Made by a program: the position numbers and the translations under genes
NCBI GenBank assembly: GCA_035685165.1
Contig: DASRBI010000004.1
Span: 214,429 to 278,428, forward strand
Length of the DNA stretch: 64,000 bases
From: DATFDN01 sp035685165
GTDB taxonomy: Bacteria; Pseudomonadota; Alphaproteobacteria; Acetobacterales; Acetobacteraceae
Reading direction: 5' to 3'
Notes under the pieces: generated by a model
What the model was told of the DNA's origin: nothing
Databases searched by the model: none
The model's input: only the letters and a program-made list of their open reading frames with translations
In this document: positions 1 through 8,575 of the stretch, piece by piece
Layout: the number at the start of each line of letters is the position of its first letter
Position numbering within the stretch: the stretch's first letter is position 1

Positions 1-79
1 TGATGCGAGTGCGCGCGCGCCGCTTCGGGCCGGCGACCTCGCCCACGGCACCGCGCGGAGCGGCGGCGGTTTGCGACAT
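1..79 (-). CDS. N-terminus of an unidentified protein, possibly an EmrA/HlyD-type adaptor (partial)
   Basis: Only the first 26 codons are in the window; the gene continues past the left edge. The ATG at 77-79 overlaps the TGA of the upstream marR-type gene as ATGA, so the two are translationally coupled. The visible N-terminus is Ala/Gly/Pro-rich and then turns basic (PKRRARTR), as in cytoplasmic tails just before the membrane anchor of HlyD/EmrA adaptors. A MarR gene directly upstream of emrAB-type exporters is a common arrangement. The identity is inferred from context; the sequence proves only a coupled ORF. Confidence 0.4.
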   Translation of the reverse strand, partial: MSQTAAAPRGAVGEVAGPKRRARTRI

Positions 80-567
80 CAGGCGACCTCCCGGGCAGGA
101 ACCGCGGCCTCGCGGCGCGACTGGGCATCTCGGAGCAAAGTCGATTTGATGTGCTGGAGTGCGCCGATCAGGGTCTCCACAGCCTCCGGTTCCAGCCCGG
201 CGGTGATGCCGCAGGCAATCTCGGACCGCTGGCACTCGATCTCGCGCAGCATCGGATGGGCCTCGGGGCGCAGATGCAGCCGCCAGATGCGCCGGTCGCG
301 CGGATCGGGCCGCCGCTCCACCATGCCGCGGCTCTCCAGCCGGTCGATCAGCCGGGCGACCGTCATCGGCTCCACTTCAAGGAGCTCGGCCAGCTCCTTC
401 TGCGTGATGCCGGGCTGTCGTTCGAGCCAGATCAGGATGCCCCATTGCGCGCGGGTCATTCCGTGCGCGCTCGCCCGCTTGTCGGCGTCGATCCGGAGCA
501 GACGGGCGACGTCGTGCAGAAGAAACAGAAGGTCGCGCTTTAGCTCCCGCACCGGCCCGAACTCCAT
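79..567 (-). CDS. MarR-family transcriptional regulator
   Basis: A 162-residue protein of the usual MarR length. The winged-helix core is visible: the family-typical phrase GMTRAQWGIL leads into helix 2, then the recognition region QKELAELLEVEPMTVARLIDRLE, and the wing with the MVERRPDPRDRR signature (Asp-Arg-Arg at the wing tip). MarR proteins bind palindromes as dimers and usually repress a neighbouring exporter or catabolic gene in response to small phenolic or lipophilic ligands. The gene overlaps the next leftward gene by 4 bp, suggesting autoregulated co-transcription. The ligand cannot be deduced. Confidence 0.9.
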   Translation of the reverse strand: MEFGPVRELKRDLLFLLHDVARLLRIDADKRASAHGMTRAQWGILIWLERQPGITQKELAELLEVEPMTVARLIDRLESRGMVERRPDPRDRRIWRLHLRPEAHPMLREIECQRSEIACGITAGLEPEAVETLIGALQHIKSTLLRDAQSRREAAVPAREVA

Positions 568-599
568 AGCTTGAGGTGATAATAAGTCGCGTTATGATC

Positions 600-610
600 A
601 CTAGTCTAGT
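600..610. promoter_or_regulatory. Candidate MarR operator, inverted repeat ACTAG-T-CTAGT
   Basis: An 11-bp perfect inverted repeat (5-bp arms, 1-bp spacer) lies 33 bp upstream of the marR start. It sits in an AT-rich patch (TAATAAGT to GTTTAACAG) that stands out from the GC-rich surroundings. Position and symmetry suit autorepression by MarR; binding is inferred. Confidence 0.4.
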
Positions 611-738
611 TTAACAGTCATGCAACCCACACAGGGCCGATCCGATGCCGCCTCACGGCTGCCGAGGAGACGGGATCGGGTTGACCCGGACACACCGCTC
701 CGTCAGATGCGCCAGATGGTTCCGGTCCCGGCGCGCCA

Positions 739-1803
739 ATGAACATCCTGGTGACAGGCGGTTGCGGCTTTATCGGCTCCGCCGTCGTGCGGCATCTGAT
801 CCGCGCGACCGGCCATGTCGTGATCAACCTCGACAAGATGACCTACGCCGCCTCCGAGGAGGCGCTGGAGGAGGCGCGGACGCACCGGCGCCACGTGCTG
901 GTGAAGGCCGACATCGCCGATGCCGCCGCCGTGCGGGAGGTCTTCGCAACGTACCGGCCCGACGCCGTCATGCACCTCGCCGCCGAGAGCCACGTCGATC
1001 GTTCGATCGACGCGCCGGGCGACTTCATCCGCACCAACCTCGTCGGCACCTTCGTGCTGCTGGAGGAGGCGCGGCGGCACTGGAGCGCCCTGCCCGCCGA
1101 GGCCCGCCCCGACTTCCGCTTCCACCATATTTCCACCGACGAGGTGTTCGGCGCGCTCGGGCCGGGGGATCCGGCCTTCACCGAGGAGACGCGCTACGAT
1201 CCGCGCAGCCCTTATTCGGCGAGCAAGGCCGGGTCGGACCATCTGGCGCGCGCCTGGTTCCACACCTACGGGCTGCCGGTGATCGTCAGCAATACCACCA
1301 ACAATTACGGCTTTTGGCAGTTTCCGGAGAAACTGATCCCGCTCGTCACGCTCAACGCGCTCGAGGGCAAGAGGCTGCCGGTCTATGGCGACGGCTCGAA
1401 CCTGCGCGACTGGCTGTTCGTGGAGGACCACGCGGCGGCGCTGGTACGCGTCCTCTTGCATGGGCAGCCGGGCGCGACCTACGCGATCGGCGCCCGCCAG
1501 CCGCGCAGCAACCTGCAGGTGGTGCGGGCAGTCTGCGCGCACCTCGACCGCCGCCTGCCCGATCCGGCCGGCCCGCGCGAGCGGCTGATCACCTTCGTCG
1601 CCGACCGGCCGGGGCACGATTTCCGCTATGAGATCGACCCCGCCCGCACCGAGGCCGCGCTCGGCTGGCGCGCGCCGCATGATTTCGAGACCGGACTCGC
1701 GCGCACGGTCGACTGGTATCTCGCGAACCGCGCGTGGTGGGAAGGGCTGCGCGCGCGCTATGCGCGCGAGCGGCTGGGAGTGGTGAGGGAGGCCGCGTCG
1801 TGA
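739..1803 (+). CDS. rfbB: dTDP-glucose 4,6-dehydratase
   Basis: Extended short-chain dehydrogenase of 354 residues, the second step of dTDP-L-rhamnose synthesis (dTDP-glucose to dTDP-4-keto-6-deoxyglucose, NAD cofactor, cytoplasmic). The Rossmann motif VTGGCGFIGS is at residues 5-14. The STDEVFG segment carries the catalytic Asp-Glu pair of RmlB, and YSASKAG carries the Tyr-x3-Lys pair. SNTTNNYG and the RDWLFVEDH segment near residue 220 are family hallmarks. It is the first gene of a four-gene rml operon in which each gene overlaps the next by 4 bp. The ATG follows a 170-bp intergenic gap shared with the divergent marR. Confidence 0.97.
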   Translation: MNILVTGGCGFIGSAVVRHLIRATGHVVINLDKMTYAASEEALEEARTHRRHVLVKADIADAAAVREVFATYRPDAVMHLAAESHVDRSIDAPGDFIRTNLVGTFVLLEEARRHWSALPAEARPDFRFHHISTDEVFGALGPGDPAFTEETRYDPRSPYSASKAGSDHLARAWFHTYGLPVIVSNTTNNYGFWQFPEKLIPLVTLNALEGKRLPVYGDGSNLRDWLFVEDHAAALVRVLLHGQPGATYAIGARQPRSNLQVVRAVCAHLDRRLPDPAGPRERLITFVADRPGHDFRYEIDPARTEAALGWRAPHDFETGLARTVDWYLANRAWWEGLRARYARERLGVVREAAS

Positions 1804-2675
1804 AGGGCATCATTCTTGCCGGCGGGTCCGGCACGCGGCTGCACCCGGCGACCCTCGCCTGCTCCAAGCAGCTCCTGCCCGTCTACGACAAGCCGATGAT
1901 CTACTACCCGCTGTCCACGCTGATGCTGGCAGGCATCCGCGACATATTGGTGGTCTCGACGCCGCAGGACTTGCCGCAGTTCCGCCGCCTGCTCGGCAGC
2001 GGCGCGCGCTTGGGCGTGCACTTTGCCTACGCCGAGCAGCCGAGCCCCGACGGGCTGGCGCAAGCGTTTCTGATCGGCGCGGAGTGGATCGCAGGCGAGT
2101 CCTGCGCGCTCGCGCTCGGCGACAATCTGCTCCATGCCGAGCATCTGTCCGATCTGCTGCGCGCCGCGGTAGCACGCCCGCGCGGTGCCACGGTGTTCGC
2201 CTACGAGGTGCGCGACCCGGAACGCTACGGAGTGGTGAGCTTCGGCCCCGACGGGCGCGCGGTGGAGATCGTCGAAAAGCCGCGCGAGCCGAAATCGGAC
2301 TGGGCGGTGACGGGCATCTATTTCTACGACCGCCGCGTGACCGAGTTCGCCCGCACGATCCGCCCCTCGGCGCGCGGCGAGCTGGAGATCACTGATCTCA
2401 ACCGCATCTACCTCGAGCTCGGCGAACTGCATGTGGAGCGGCTCTCGCGCGGCTGCGCGTGGCTCGATGCCGGCACGCCAGACAGCCTGCTGCAAGCGGC
2501 AAGCTACGTGCAGACGATCCAAAGCCGCACGGGGCTGTTGGTCGGCTGCCCCGAGGAGGTGGCGTTCCGCATGGGCTATATCGGCGCGGTGGAGCTGCGC
2601 GCGGCGGCGGATGCGCTCGGCAAGACCGAGCTCGGCCGCGTGCTGCGCGACCTGGCAGACGGCAAGCACGAATGA
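1800..2675 (+). CDS. rfbA: Glucose-1-phosphate thymidylyltransferase
   Basis: 291 residues, normal for RmlA. It catalyses the first step of dTDP-rhamnose synthesis: dTTP plus glucose 1-phosphate to dTDP-glucose. The N-terminus KGIILAGGSGTRLHPAT is the nucleotidyltransferase signature (GGSGTRL), followed by KQLLPVYDKPMIYYPLS. EKPREPKSDWAVTGIYFYD and WLDAGTPDSLLQA are typical RmlA segments. The GTG start at 1800 overlaps the rfbB stop (GTGA) and gives the family N-terminus; a longer in-frame extension upstream is not conserved-looking. The allosteric thymidine site of the family gives dTDP-rhamnose feedback control. Confidence 0.96.
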   Translation: MKGIILAGGSGTRLHPATLACSKQLLPVYDKPMIYYPLSTLMLAGIRDILVVSTPQDLPQFRRLLGSGARLGVHFAYAEQPSPDGLAQAFLIGAEWIAGESCALALGDNLLHAEHLSDLLRAAVARPRGATVFAYEVRDPERYGVVSFGPDGRAVEIVEKPREPKSDWAVTGIYFYDRRVTEFARTIRPSARGELEITDLNRIYLELGELHVERLSRGCAWLDAGTPDSLLQAASYVQTIQSRTGLLVGCPEEVAFRMGYIGAVELRAAADALGKTELGRVLRDLADGKHE

Positions 2676-3232
2676 AGGTCGAGGCGCTAGCGGCGATACC
2701 CGAGGTGCTGCTGATCGAGCCGGCACGCTTTCCCGACAGCCGCGGCTTCTTCTCGGAAACCTGGAACCAGCGGCGTTACGCCGAAATCGGCGTGCCGGGG
2801 CCGTTCGTGCAAGACAACCACAGCCTCTCGTCGCGCAAGGGAACGATCCGCGGCCTGCACCTGCAGATCGCCCCGAGCGTGCAGGGCAAGCTCGTGCGCT
2901 GCGTGCGCGGCGCGATCTGGGACGTCGCGGTGGACGTGCGCCACGGCTCTCCCACCTACGGGCGCCACGCCGCCGCGGTGCTGAGCGCGGAGAATTGGCG
3001 GCAGCTTTGGATTCCGGGCGGCTTCCTGCACGGTTTCTGCACGCTCGAACCGGATACCGAAGTGATCTACAAAGTCACCGCCGATTACGACCGCGCCGCC
3101 GAGCGCGGCGTGGTGTGGGACGATCCCGATCTCGCTCTGCCCTGGCCGGTCGCTGACGGTCAAGCGCTGCTTTCCGACAAGGACCGGGGGCTGCCGCTGC
3201 TGCGCGACTGCCCAGTCTGGTTCCGGCTGTGA
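2672..3232 (+). CDS. rfbC: dTDP-4-dehydrorhamnose 3,5-epimerase
   Basis: 186-residue cupin-fold epimerase of the dTDP-L-rhamnose pathway. Visible family segments are PARFPDSRGFFSETWN near the start, FVQDNHSLSSRKGTIRGLHLQ (catalytic His in RGLHLQ) and the VDVRHGSPTYG segment. WIPGGFLHGFCTLEP carries the conserved second His region, and YKVTADYDR the substrate-binding end. The ATG at 2672 overlaps the rfbA stop by 4 bp, which fixes the start. It acts on the 4-keto-6-deoxyglucose made by RfbB and feeds RfbD. Confidence 0.96.
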   Translation: MKVEALAAIPEVLLIEPARFPDSRGFFSETWNQRRYAEIGVPGPFVQDNHSLSSRKGTIRGLHLQIAPSVQGKLVRCVRGAIWDVAVDVRHGSPTYGRHAAAVLSAENWRQLWIPGGFLHGFCTLEPDTEVIYKVTADYDRAAERGVVWDDPDLALPWPVADGQALLSDKDRGLPLLRDCPVWFRL

Positions 3233-4110
3233 CGATCCTGGTCACGGGCGGATCGGGCCAGCTCGCCTCGGCGCTGGCCGAGCTCGGCGGCGCGCGCGTG
3301 CATCGGGTCGGACGGCCCGATTTCGATTTCGATCGCCCGGAGACGATCGCCGCCTCCTTCCGCGCCGCCGACCCCGCGCTGGTGGTGAACGCGGCGGCCT
3401 ACACCGCGGTCGATGCAGCGGAAACCGATGTCGAAGCGGCCTTCCGCGCCAACCGCGACGGGCCGGCGCGGCTCGCCCGCCTCTGCGCCGAGGCCGGCGT
3501 GCCGCTTGTGCATGTCTCGACCGACTACGTGTTCGACGGTCTGAAGGGCGCGCCCTACGTGGAGACCGACCCCGTTTCGCCGCAGGGTGTGTACGGCGCC
3601 AGCAAGCTCGCCGGCGAGCGCGCCGTGCTGGGGAGCGGGGCGCGCGCGCTGATCCTCCGCACCTCCTGGGTTTATGCGCCGGTCGGCAAGAACTTCGTCC
3701 GCACCATGCTCGCGGCGGGACGCAACACCGACCGGCTGCGCGTCGTCGCCGACCAAAAGGGCTGCCCGACCGCGGCGGCGGATTTGGCAGCGGCGATCCT
3801 GGAGGTGGCGCGCGCGATCGAACGCGGCTGGTCGGACGATTTCGGCGGCGTGTTCCATGCCGCCGGCGCGGGCTGGACCACTTGGCATGGTCTCGCCACC
3901 GCCGTGTTCGCCGAGGCCGCAAGATTCGGCGAACGCCAGCCGGAGGTCGCGGCGATTGCGACGTCCGACTGGCCGACGCCCGCACGTCGGCCGCCAGATT
4001 CGCGGCTCGACTGCACGCGGCTGGCGGCGGTGTTCGGGGTGCGACTGCCGCCGTGGCAGGAGGGGCTCGCGCGCATGATCGCCGCCGCCTTCCGCGACGG
4101 CGCGGTTTGA
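3229..4110 (+). CDS. rfbD: dTDP-4-dehydrorhamnose reductase
   Basis: 293-residue NAD(P)H-dependent SDR that reduces dTDP-4-keto-L-rhamnose to dTDP-L-rhamnose. The N-terminal TILVTGGSGQLASAL is the Rossmann motif. NAAAYTAVDAAE, VSTDYVFDG and the YGASKLAGE Tyr-x3-Lys pair are diagnostic of RmlD, and LRTSWVYAP follows. The start is GTG at 3229, overlapping the rfbC stop (GTGA). It is the last gene of the rml operon; no glycosyltransferase or polymer genes follow, so the rhamnose acceptor must be encoded elsewhere. Confidence 0.96.
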   Translation: MTILVTGGSGQLASALAELGGARVHRVGRPDFDFDRPETIAASFRAADPALVVNAAAYTAVDAAETDVEAAFRANRDGPARLARLCAEAGVPLVHVSTDYVFDGLKGAPYVETDPVSPQGVYGASKLAGERAVLGSGARALILRTSWVYAPVGKNFVRTMLAAGRNTDRLRVVADQKGCPTAAADLAAAILEVARAIERGWSDDFGGVFHAAGAGWTTWHGLATAVFAEAARFGERQPEVAAIATSDWPTPARRPPDSRLDCTRLAAVFGVRLPPWQEGLARMIAAAFRDGAV

Positions 4111-4233
4111 CCTCGTATCTTGCTTCGACGACGCAGCCGGCTTGCGGGAGGCGCATAGTGATCCGAAGCACGATCCGTCCGTCCCCGGAACCGCCCCCGA
4201 CCCGGGACGCCTCAAGCGAACATTGCGTGCGGA

Positions 4234-5181
4234 TCACGAGCGGCGGCCCGCATCTCCTGGCCTGCGGCGTCCGCCAGCGCGATGACCCGCACGGACCTGC
4301 TCGGTCAGGAAATCCAGAAACGCCTGAACCTTGGGCGGCACGAACGCCGCATCGTGGAATATGGCGTAGATGCCTTGCCGGAACCGCGTGTTCGTCACCC
4401 GGTGATCGGCAAGCAGCCGCACCAGCCGCCCGGCGTCGAGATCCGGCTGCACCGTATAGTCGTCGAGCAGCGCGATCCCATGCCCGAGCAGCGCCAAGGT
4501 CCGCAACACCTCGCCGTTGTTGGTCGTGAAACTTGACTCCACCACGATCTCGTCCAGCTGGTCGCCCCGCAGGAAGCGCCAGACGACGTCCTCCGGCCCA
4601 AGCCAATAGGTCAGGCAATCATGGGCCGCGAGGTCGGCAGGCCGCGCCGGCGCGGGCCGGCGCGCGAGGTAGTCCGGGCTCGCCACCAGGATGCGCTCGC
4701 TGGCGAGAACGAGCCGCTGCTTCAGGCTGGAATCGGGCGGCAAGCCGATGCGGAACTCGACGTCGTAATGCTCGTCGGCGATGTTGGCCGGCTGTTCTGA
4801 AAGCCGCAGCTCGATGCGTATCGCCGGATAAAGCGCCTGAAACCGCGGCACCAATGGCGCGATCACGCGGATGCCGAACATCGTGCGCGAATGCACGCGC
4901 AGCGTGCCGCTCGGCGTCGATTGATAGGCACCGGCCGTGATATCCGCCTCGCGGATCGTCCGCAGCGCCGGTTCGATCCGCTCGAAATAGGCCCGCCCGG
5001 CGTCGGTCAGCATCAGCTTGCGGCTGGTTCGGTTCAGCAACTGCACACCGAGCCCGTCCTCGAGCTGGGCGATGTGGCGGGAGACTGATGCGGGAGAGAG
5101 CCCCGCGCGGCGGCCCGCTTCCGAGAAGCTCCCCGCCCGCACCGAGGCGACGAACAGCTCCATCGCTTGCAGCTTGCTCAC
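4234..5181 (-). CDS. LysR-family transcriptional regulator
   Basis: About 315 residues from the GTG at 5179-5181 (MSKLQAMELFVASVRAGSF), which matches the usual LysR N-terminus better than an upstream TTG. The winged-helix domain (residues about 1-60) shows FSEAGRRAGLSPASVSRHIAQLE, with the recognition helix in SPASVSRHI. The C-terminal two-thirds is the periplasmic-binding-like effector domain, with RLLADHRVTN near the end. It is transcribed divergently from the flavin monooxygenase at 5326, with a perfect inverted repeat between them, so it probably controls that gene set. The inducer is unknown. Confidence 0.9.
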   Translation of the reverse strand: MSKLQAMELFVASVRAGSFSEAGRRAGLSPASVSRHIAQLEDGLGVQLLNRTSRKLMLTDAGRAYFERIEPALRTIREADITAGAYQSTPSGTLRVHSRTMFGIRVIAPLVPRFQALYPAIRIELRLSEQPANIADEHYDVEFRIGLPPDSSLKQRLVLASERILVASPDYLARRPAPARPADLAAHDCLTYWLGPEDVVWRFLRGDQLDEIVVESSFTTNNGEVLRTLALLGHGIALLDDYTVQPDLDAGRLVRLLADHRVTNTRFRQGIYAIFHDAAFVPPKVQAFLDFLTEQVRAGHRAGGRRRPGDAGRRS

Positions 5182-5226
5182 GGCGCCGGATCTTTGCAAT
5201 TTCCAAGAAGGTGCTGCTTACCCTAT

Positions 5227-5249
5227 TCGGGTTGTTCGGCACAACCCGA
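5227..5249. promoter_or_regulatory. LysR-type operator, 9-bp inverted repeat with T-N11-A core
   Basis: Perfect arms TCGGGTTGT and ACAACCCGA are separated by TCGGC. Inside lies TTGT-N5-ACAA, the T-N11-A form of LysR recognition sites. It sits between the divergent lysR start (5181) and the monooxygenase start (5326), the standard place for a LysR site. The match to the family pattern is direct; binding is inferred. Confidence 0.6.
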
Positions 5250-5325
5250 GCTGCGAGTGACCGCGGCAGGCTGATGCCCGAGGCATTCGAGCGAACCGTC
5301 AGCCGAGCAAGGGAGCCGTGCGGCC

Positions 5326-6411
5326 ATGGAATTCGGCATTTTCATCCTGATGCAGCAACGCACCTACGCGCAGACCTCCGCGCAGGTGGTGCGCGATGCG
5401 GTCGAACAGACCGTCGCGGCGGACGCGACCGGGTTCGACACTGCCTGGTACGCCGAGCATCACTTCTCGAATTACGGCCTCTGCCCGTCGCCCTTGATGA
5501 TGGTCGCGCATTGCGCCGGCCTCACGCGGCGCATCCGGCTCGGCAGCGCGGTCTGCGTGCTGCCGCTTTATCATCCGGCGCGGCTGATGGCAGAAATCGC
5601 CTTCGCCGACACCGTCTCGTCCGGCCGGCTGGAGCTCGGCGTCGGCTCCGGCTATCAGCAATTCGAGTTCGAGCGGTTCGGCGTTGCCCTGGAAGACGGG
5701 CCCGAGCGTTTCAACGAATATCTCGACGCGATTCAGCAAGGCCTGACTCGCAAGGTCTTCTCCTTCGACGGCAAGCACTTGCAGATGCCCCCCACGTCGA
5801 TCAGCATCCGGCCGGTGCAGCAGCCGATGCCGCCCATTTGGCTTGCCACCGGCGATCCCACCACACAGCGTCGAGCGATCCGCGAGGGTCATAATTTGTT
5901 CGTGACCGCGCTGCTGCATGGCACCGACCGGCTGCGCGCCATGCGCCAAGGACTGGAGCACGCGGCCGCCGCCGAGGGCCGCTTGATCGACAAGACCAAG
6001 GTCGGCCTGCTGCGCTGCGCCTTCGCCAGCGACCGCGAGAGTGAAATCCAAAGCTTCCTCGACTGCGCCCGCTATCAGCGCCGGCTGTCGGAAAGCCTGA
6101 AGTTCCGCCTCTCGCAGAGTAGCGACGGTTACATGCTGCAGGAGCAGCCGAGCCCGCACGACATGGATCTCAACACAATCCGCGCCAATTTGCCGATCGG
6201 CAGCGTCGATTACGTCGTGGAGCGCATGGTAGAGGAAATCCGCGTGCTGCGTCCCGCCCATATCGCGCTCCAGACCCAGCTCGGTGATTTCGACCAAAAG
6301 ACCATGCTGCGCCAGATCGAGCTGTGGGGCAGCCGCATCATTCCCGCGATCCGCCGGGAGCTCGGCAGCGATTTTGCCACGCCGCAAGAGCTCGCCGCGG
6401 CCGCTGGGTAG
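5326..6411 (+). CDS. LLM-class flavin-dependent monooxygenase (luciferase-like)
   Basis: 361-residue TIM-barrel protein of the bacterial luciferase superfamily. The N-terminus MEFGIFILMQ opens strand 1. TAWYAEHHFSNYG is the family's substrate-pocket motif with the conserved His pair; RIRLGSAVCVLPLYHPARLMAEIA and GRLELGVGSGYQ line the FMN phosphate site. Such enzymes use reduced FMN to hydroxylate, desulfonate or cleave small organic substrates; the substrate cannot be read from sequence. An AGGGAG ribosome-binding site precedes the ATG. It is followed after about 60 bp by a binding protein and a lactonase, probably one catabolic transcription unit controlled by the divergent LysR protein. Confidence 0.88.
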   Translation: MEFGIFILMQQRTYAQTSAQVVRDAVEQTVAADATGFDTAWYAEHHFSNYGLCPSPLMMVAHCAGLTRRIRLGSAVCVLPLYHPARLMAEIAFADTVSSGRLELGVGSGYQQFEFERFGVALEDGPERFNEYLDAIQQGLTRKVFSFDGKHLQMPPTSISIRPVQQPMPPIWLATGDPTTQRRAIREGHNLFVTALLHGTDRLRAMRQGLEHAAAAEGRLIDKTKVGLLRCAFASDRESEIQSFLDCARYQRRLSESLKFRLSQSSDGYMLQEQPSPHDMDLNTIRANLPIGSVDYVVERMVEEIRVLRPAHIALQTQLGDFDQKTMLRQIELWGSRIIPAIRRELGSDFATPQELAAAAG

Positions 6412-6473
6412 AATCGCGCCGCGTCCGCGCCGGCGCCATCAATAGGAAGATCATCAAGGAGGGGTCCGCCAGA

Positions 6474-7697
6474 ATGATCACCTTGTCCCGCCGCGCCCTG
6501 CTCGGCACCAGCGCCGCCCTGGTTCCTGCGCTCGCCATGCGCCGCGCACGCGCCGCATCGGCGATGCCGGTGAAGATCGGCGTGCTGTGCGACTTCTCCG
6601 GCCCTTACGCCGACGACACCGGCACTGGGCTGAGGCTTGCCGTGAGCCTCGCCGCCCAGGATTCCGGTGCAGGGTTGCACCGGCCGGTGGAGATCCTGTC
6701 CGCCGACGATCACAACAAGCCCGATGTCGGCGCCGCAGTCGCGCGCCGCTGGCTCGGCGAGGAGAACGTGCAGGCGATCGTGTGCGGGTCGGCATCCTCG
6801 ATCACGCTGGCGATTGCCGATTTGGTACGGGAGAAGAACGCGATCCTGCTCGTCTCCGGCAGCATGAGTTCCGACCTCACCGGCAAGGCGTGCGGGCCGA
6901 CCAGCTTCCAATTCGGCTTCGATACCTATGCCTCGGCGCGCTCGGTCATCCAGCCGTCGGTCGCCGCCGGCCTGACGAGCTGGTACTTTATCAACGTCGA
7001 TTACGCCTTCGGCCACAGCCTGCGCCGGGATGGCGAGGGCTTCGTGGCGCAAGCCGGCGGCAAGACGGTAGGATCGACCGCGTTTCCGCTCAACACCGCC
7101 GATTTCTCGAGCTTCCTTTTGCAAGCGCGGGCCTCGGGCGCCAAGGCGATTGGCCTTGCCTGCGGCGGCAGCGACTGGACCAACCTCGTCAAGCAGGCGC
7201 ACGAGTTCGGCGTGGACAAGAGCGGCCAGACGCTGGTTTCGCTTGCTTCGGGGTTTAACGAAGTCGTCGCGGCCGGACTGGAATCGGCGCAGGGCATGAT
7301 GCTCGCCACGCCCTTCTACTGGAACATGAACGATGCCACGCGGGCATTCGCCGGGCGCTTCATGTCCGGCCACAACGGCGTGCCGCCCAACTGGCAGCAG
7401 GCCTGCGGCTACAGCGCCGCCCTGCACTACCTGAAGGCGGTGCAGGCCGCCGGCAAGACGGACGGGGCCAGCGTCGCCAAGGCGATGCGCGGCATGAAGG
7501 TGCAGGACTTCACGGTCGAGGGTGCGGCGATCCGCCAGGATGGCCAGGTGATGCGACCCTCTTATTTGGCACGCGTGAAGGCGCCGGGCGCCTCGCACGA
7601 CAAGAATGATGCGTTCGAGGTCGTGCGCCTGATCGCGCCCGAGGAGACCTGGCGACCGGCCAACGAAAGCGCCTGTCCACTGCTGCGCCAAGCGTGA
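6474..7697 (+). CDS. ABC transporter substrate-binding protein, branched-chain amino acid (LivK) type, Tat-exported
   Basis: 407-residue periplasmic binding protein. The N-terminus MITLSRRALLGTSAALVPAL is a twin-arginine signal (SRRALLG) with cleavage likely after ARAASA. The mature part has the type I binding fold: VKIGVLCDFSGPYADDTG, then the ADDHNKPDVGAA segment typical of Peripla_BP_6 proteins. The chosen ATG has a strong AAGGAGG upstream. No permease or ATPase genes of this class lie beside it, so it is an orphan receptor here. The GTGA overlap with the downstream lactonase shows co-expression; ligands of this subclass are often aromatic or short organic acids. Confidence 0.9.
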   Translation: MITLSRRALLGTSAALVPALAMRRARAASAMPVKIGVLCDFSGPYADDTGTGLRLAVSLAAQDSGAGLHRPVEILSADDHNKPDVGAAVARRWLGEENVQAIVCGSASSITLAIADLVREKNAILLVSGSMSSDLTGKACGPTSFQFGFDTYASARSVIQPSVAAGLTSWYFINVDYAFGHSLRRDGEGFVAQAGGKTVGSTAFPLNTADFSSFLLQARASGAKAIGLACGGSDWTNLVKQAHEFGVDKSGQTLVSLASGFNEVVAAGLESAQGMMLATPFYWNMNDATRAFAGRFMSGHNGVPPNWQQACGYSAALHYLKAVQAAGKTDGASVAKAMRGMKVQDFTVEGAAIRQDGQVMRPSYLARVKAPGASHDKNDAFEVVRLIAPEETWRPANESACPLLRQA

Positions 7698-8575
7698 GGC
7701 CGCGCATCGAATTCATCGGGGCGGCGCGCGACCGCCTCGGCGAATCCCCGCTCTGGGACCCGGAAACCGGCTGGCTCTACTGGGTCGATTCGGTGGCACC
7801 TTCGGTGCACCGCTTCGATCCCGCCACCGGGCGATCGGAGGCGCGCTCAACCTCCGATCTCATCGGCAGCATCGGGCTGCGGCGGCCGAACCTTCTGATC
7901 ATGGCGCTGCGCGACGGGTTTTACGGCCTCGACTTCGCGACCGGCAGCGAAACCCCGTTGCATCGCCTCGGCCTTCCCGCCGACCAGCGGCTGAACGACG
8001 GCAAGATGGACCGCCAGGGCCGGTTCCTGTGCGGCGCCATGCATCGCGACGGGTTCGACGCGCCATCAGCCAAGCTCTACCGGCTGCACGGCGACTTGCG
8101 CTGCGACGAGCTGGAAAGCGGCATCCTCATCTCCAACGCGCTCTGCTTCAGCCCGGCGGGCGATACACTCTATTTCGCCGATAGCCCGCGCGGCCTGTTG
8201 TGGGCCTATCCGTACGACCCCGTAACCGGCGCCGTCGGCCCGCGGCGCGTGCTGGCAAATCTCGTGGCGCTCACCGGCTCGAGCCCGGACGGCGCCACCG
8301 TCGATGCCGAGGGATGCATCTGGATCGCGCTGGTACGAACCGGGCAGATCGGCCGCCTCCGTCCTTCGGGCACGCTCGATTACGTTTTCGATGTGCCCGT
8401 TCCGCACCCGACCTGCCCCGCCTTTGGCGGGCCCGGACTGCGAACGCTGTTCGTCACCTCGATCTCCGATTCGGGGCGGCTAAAATCGGACCACCCCGAT
8501 GCCGGGCGCTTGCTCGCGATCGAGGGTTTGGGCGTTCAGGGCTTGCCAGAAGCCCGCTTCGCCGAAGTCCCCTGA
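7694..8575 (+). CDS. SMP-30/gluconolactonase/LRE-family hydrolase
   Basis: 293-residue six-bladed beta-propeller lactonase. The N-terminal GESPLWDPETGWLYWVD carries the metal-binding Glu of the family. RLNDGKMDRQGRFLCGAMH supplies the conserved Asn-Asp-Gly/Asp metal residues, ISNALCFSPAGDTLYFADS the catalytic blade, and SSPDGATVDAEGCIWIAL the last Asp. It hydrolyses sugar or related lactones in the cytoplasm. It starts with GTG overlapping the binding-protein stop by 4 bp. Its 3' end overlaps the convergent tetR gene by 40 bp. Substrate unknown; with a flavin monooxygenase upstream, a lactone intermediate of an oxidative pathway is plausible. Confidence 0.9.
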   Translation: MRPRIEFIGAARDRLGESPLWDPETGWLYWVDSVAPSVHRFDPATGRSEARSTSDLIGSIGLRRPNLLIMALRDGFYGLDFATGSETPLHRLGLPADQRLNDGKMDRQGRFLCGAMHRDGFDAPSAKLYRLHGDLRCDELESGILISNALCFSPAGDTLYFADSPRGLLWAYPYDPVTGAVGPRRVLANLVALTGSSPDGATVDAEGCIWIALVRTGQIGRLRPSGTLDYVFDVPVPHPTCPAFGGPGLRTLFVTSISDSGRLKSDHPDAGRLLAIEGLGVQGLPEARFAEVP

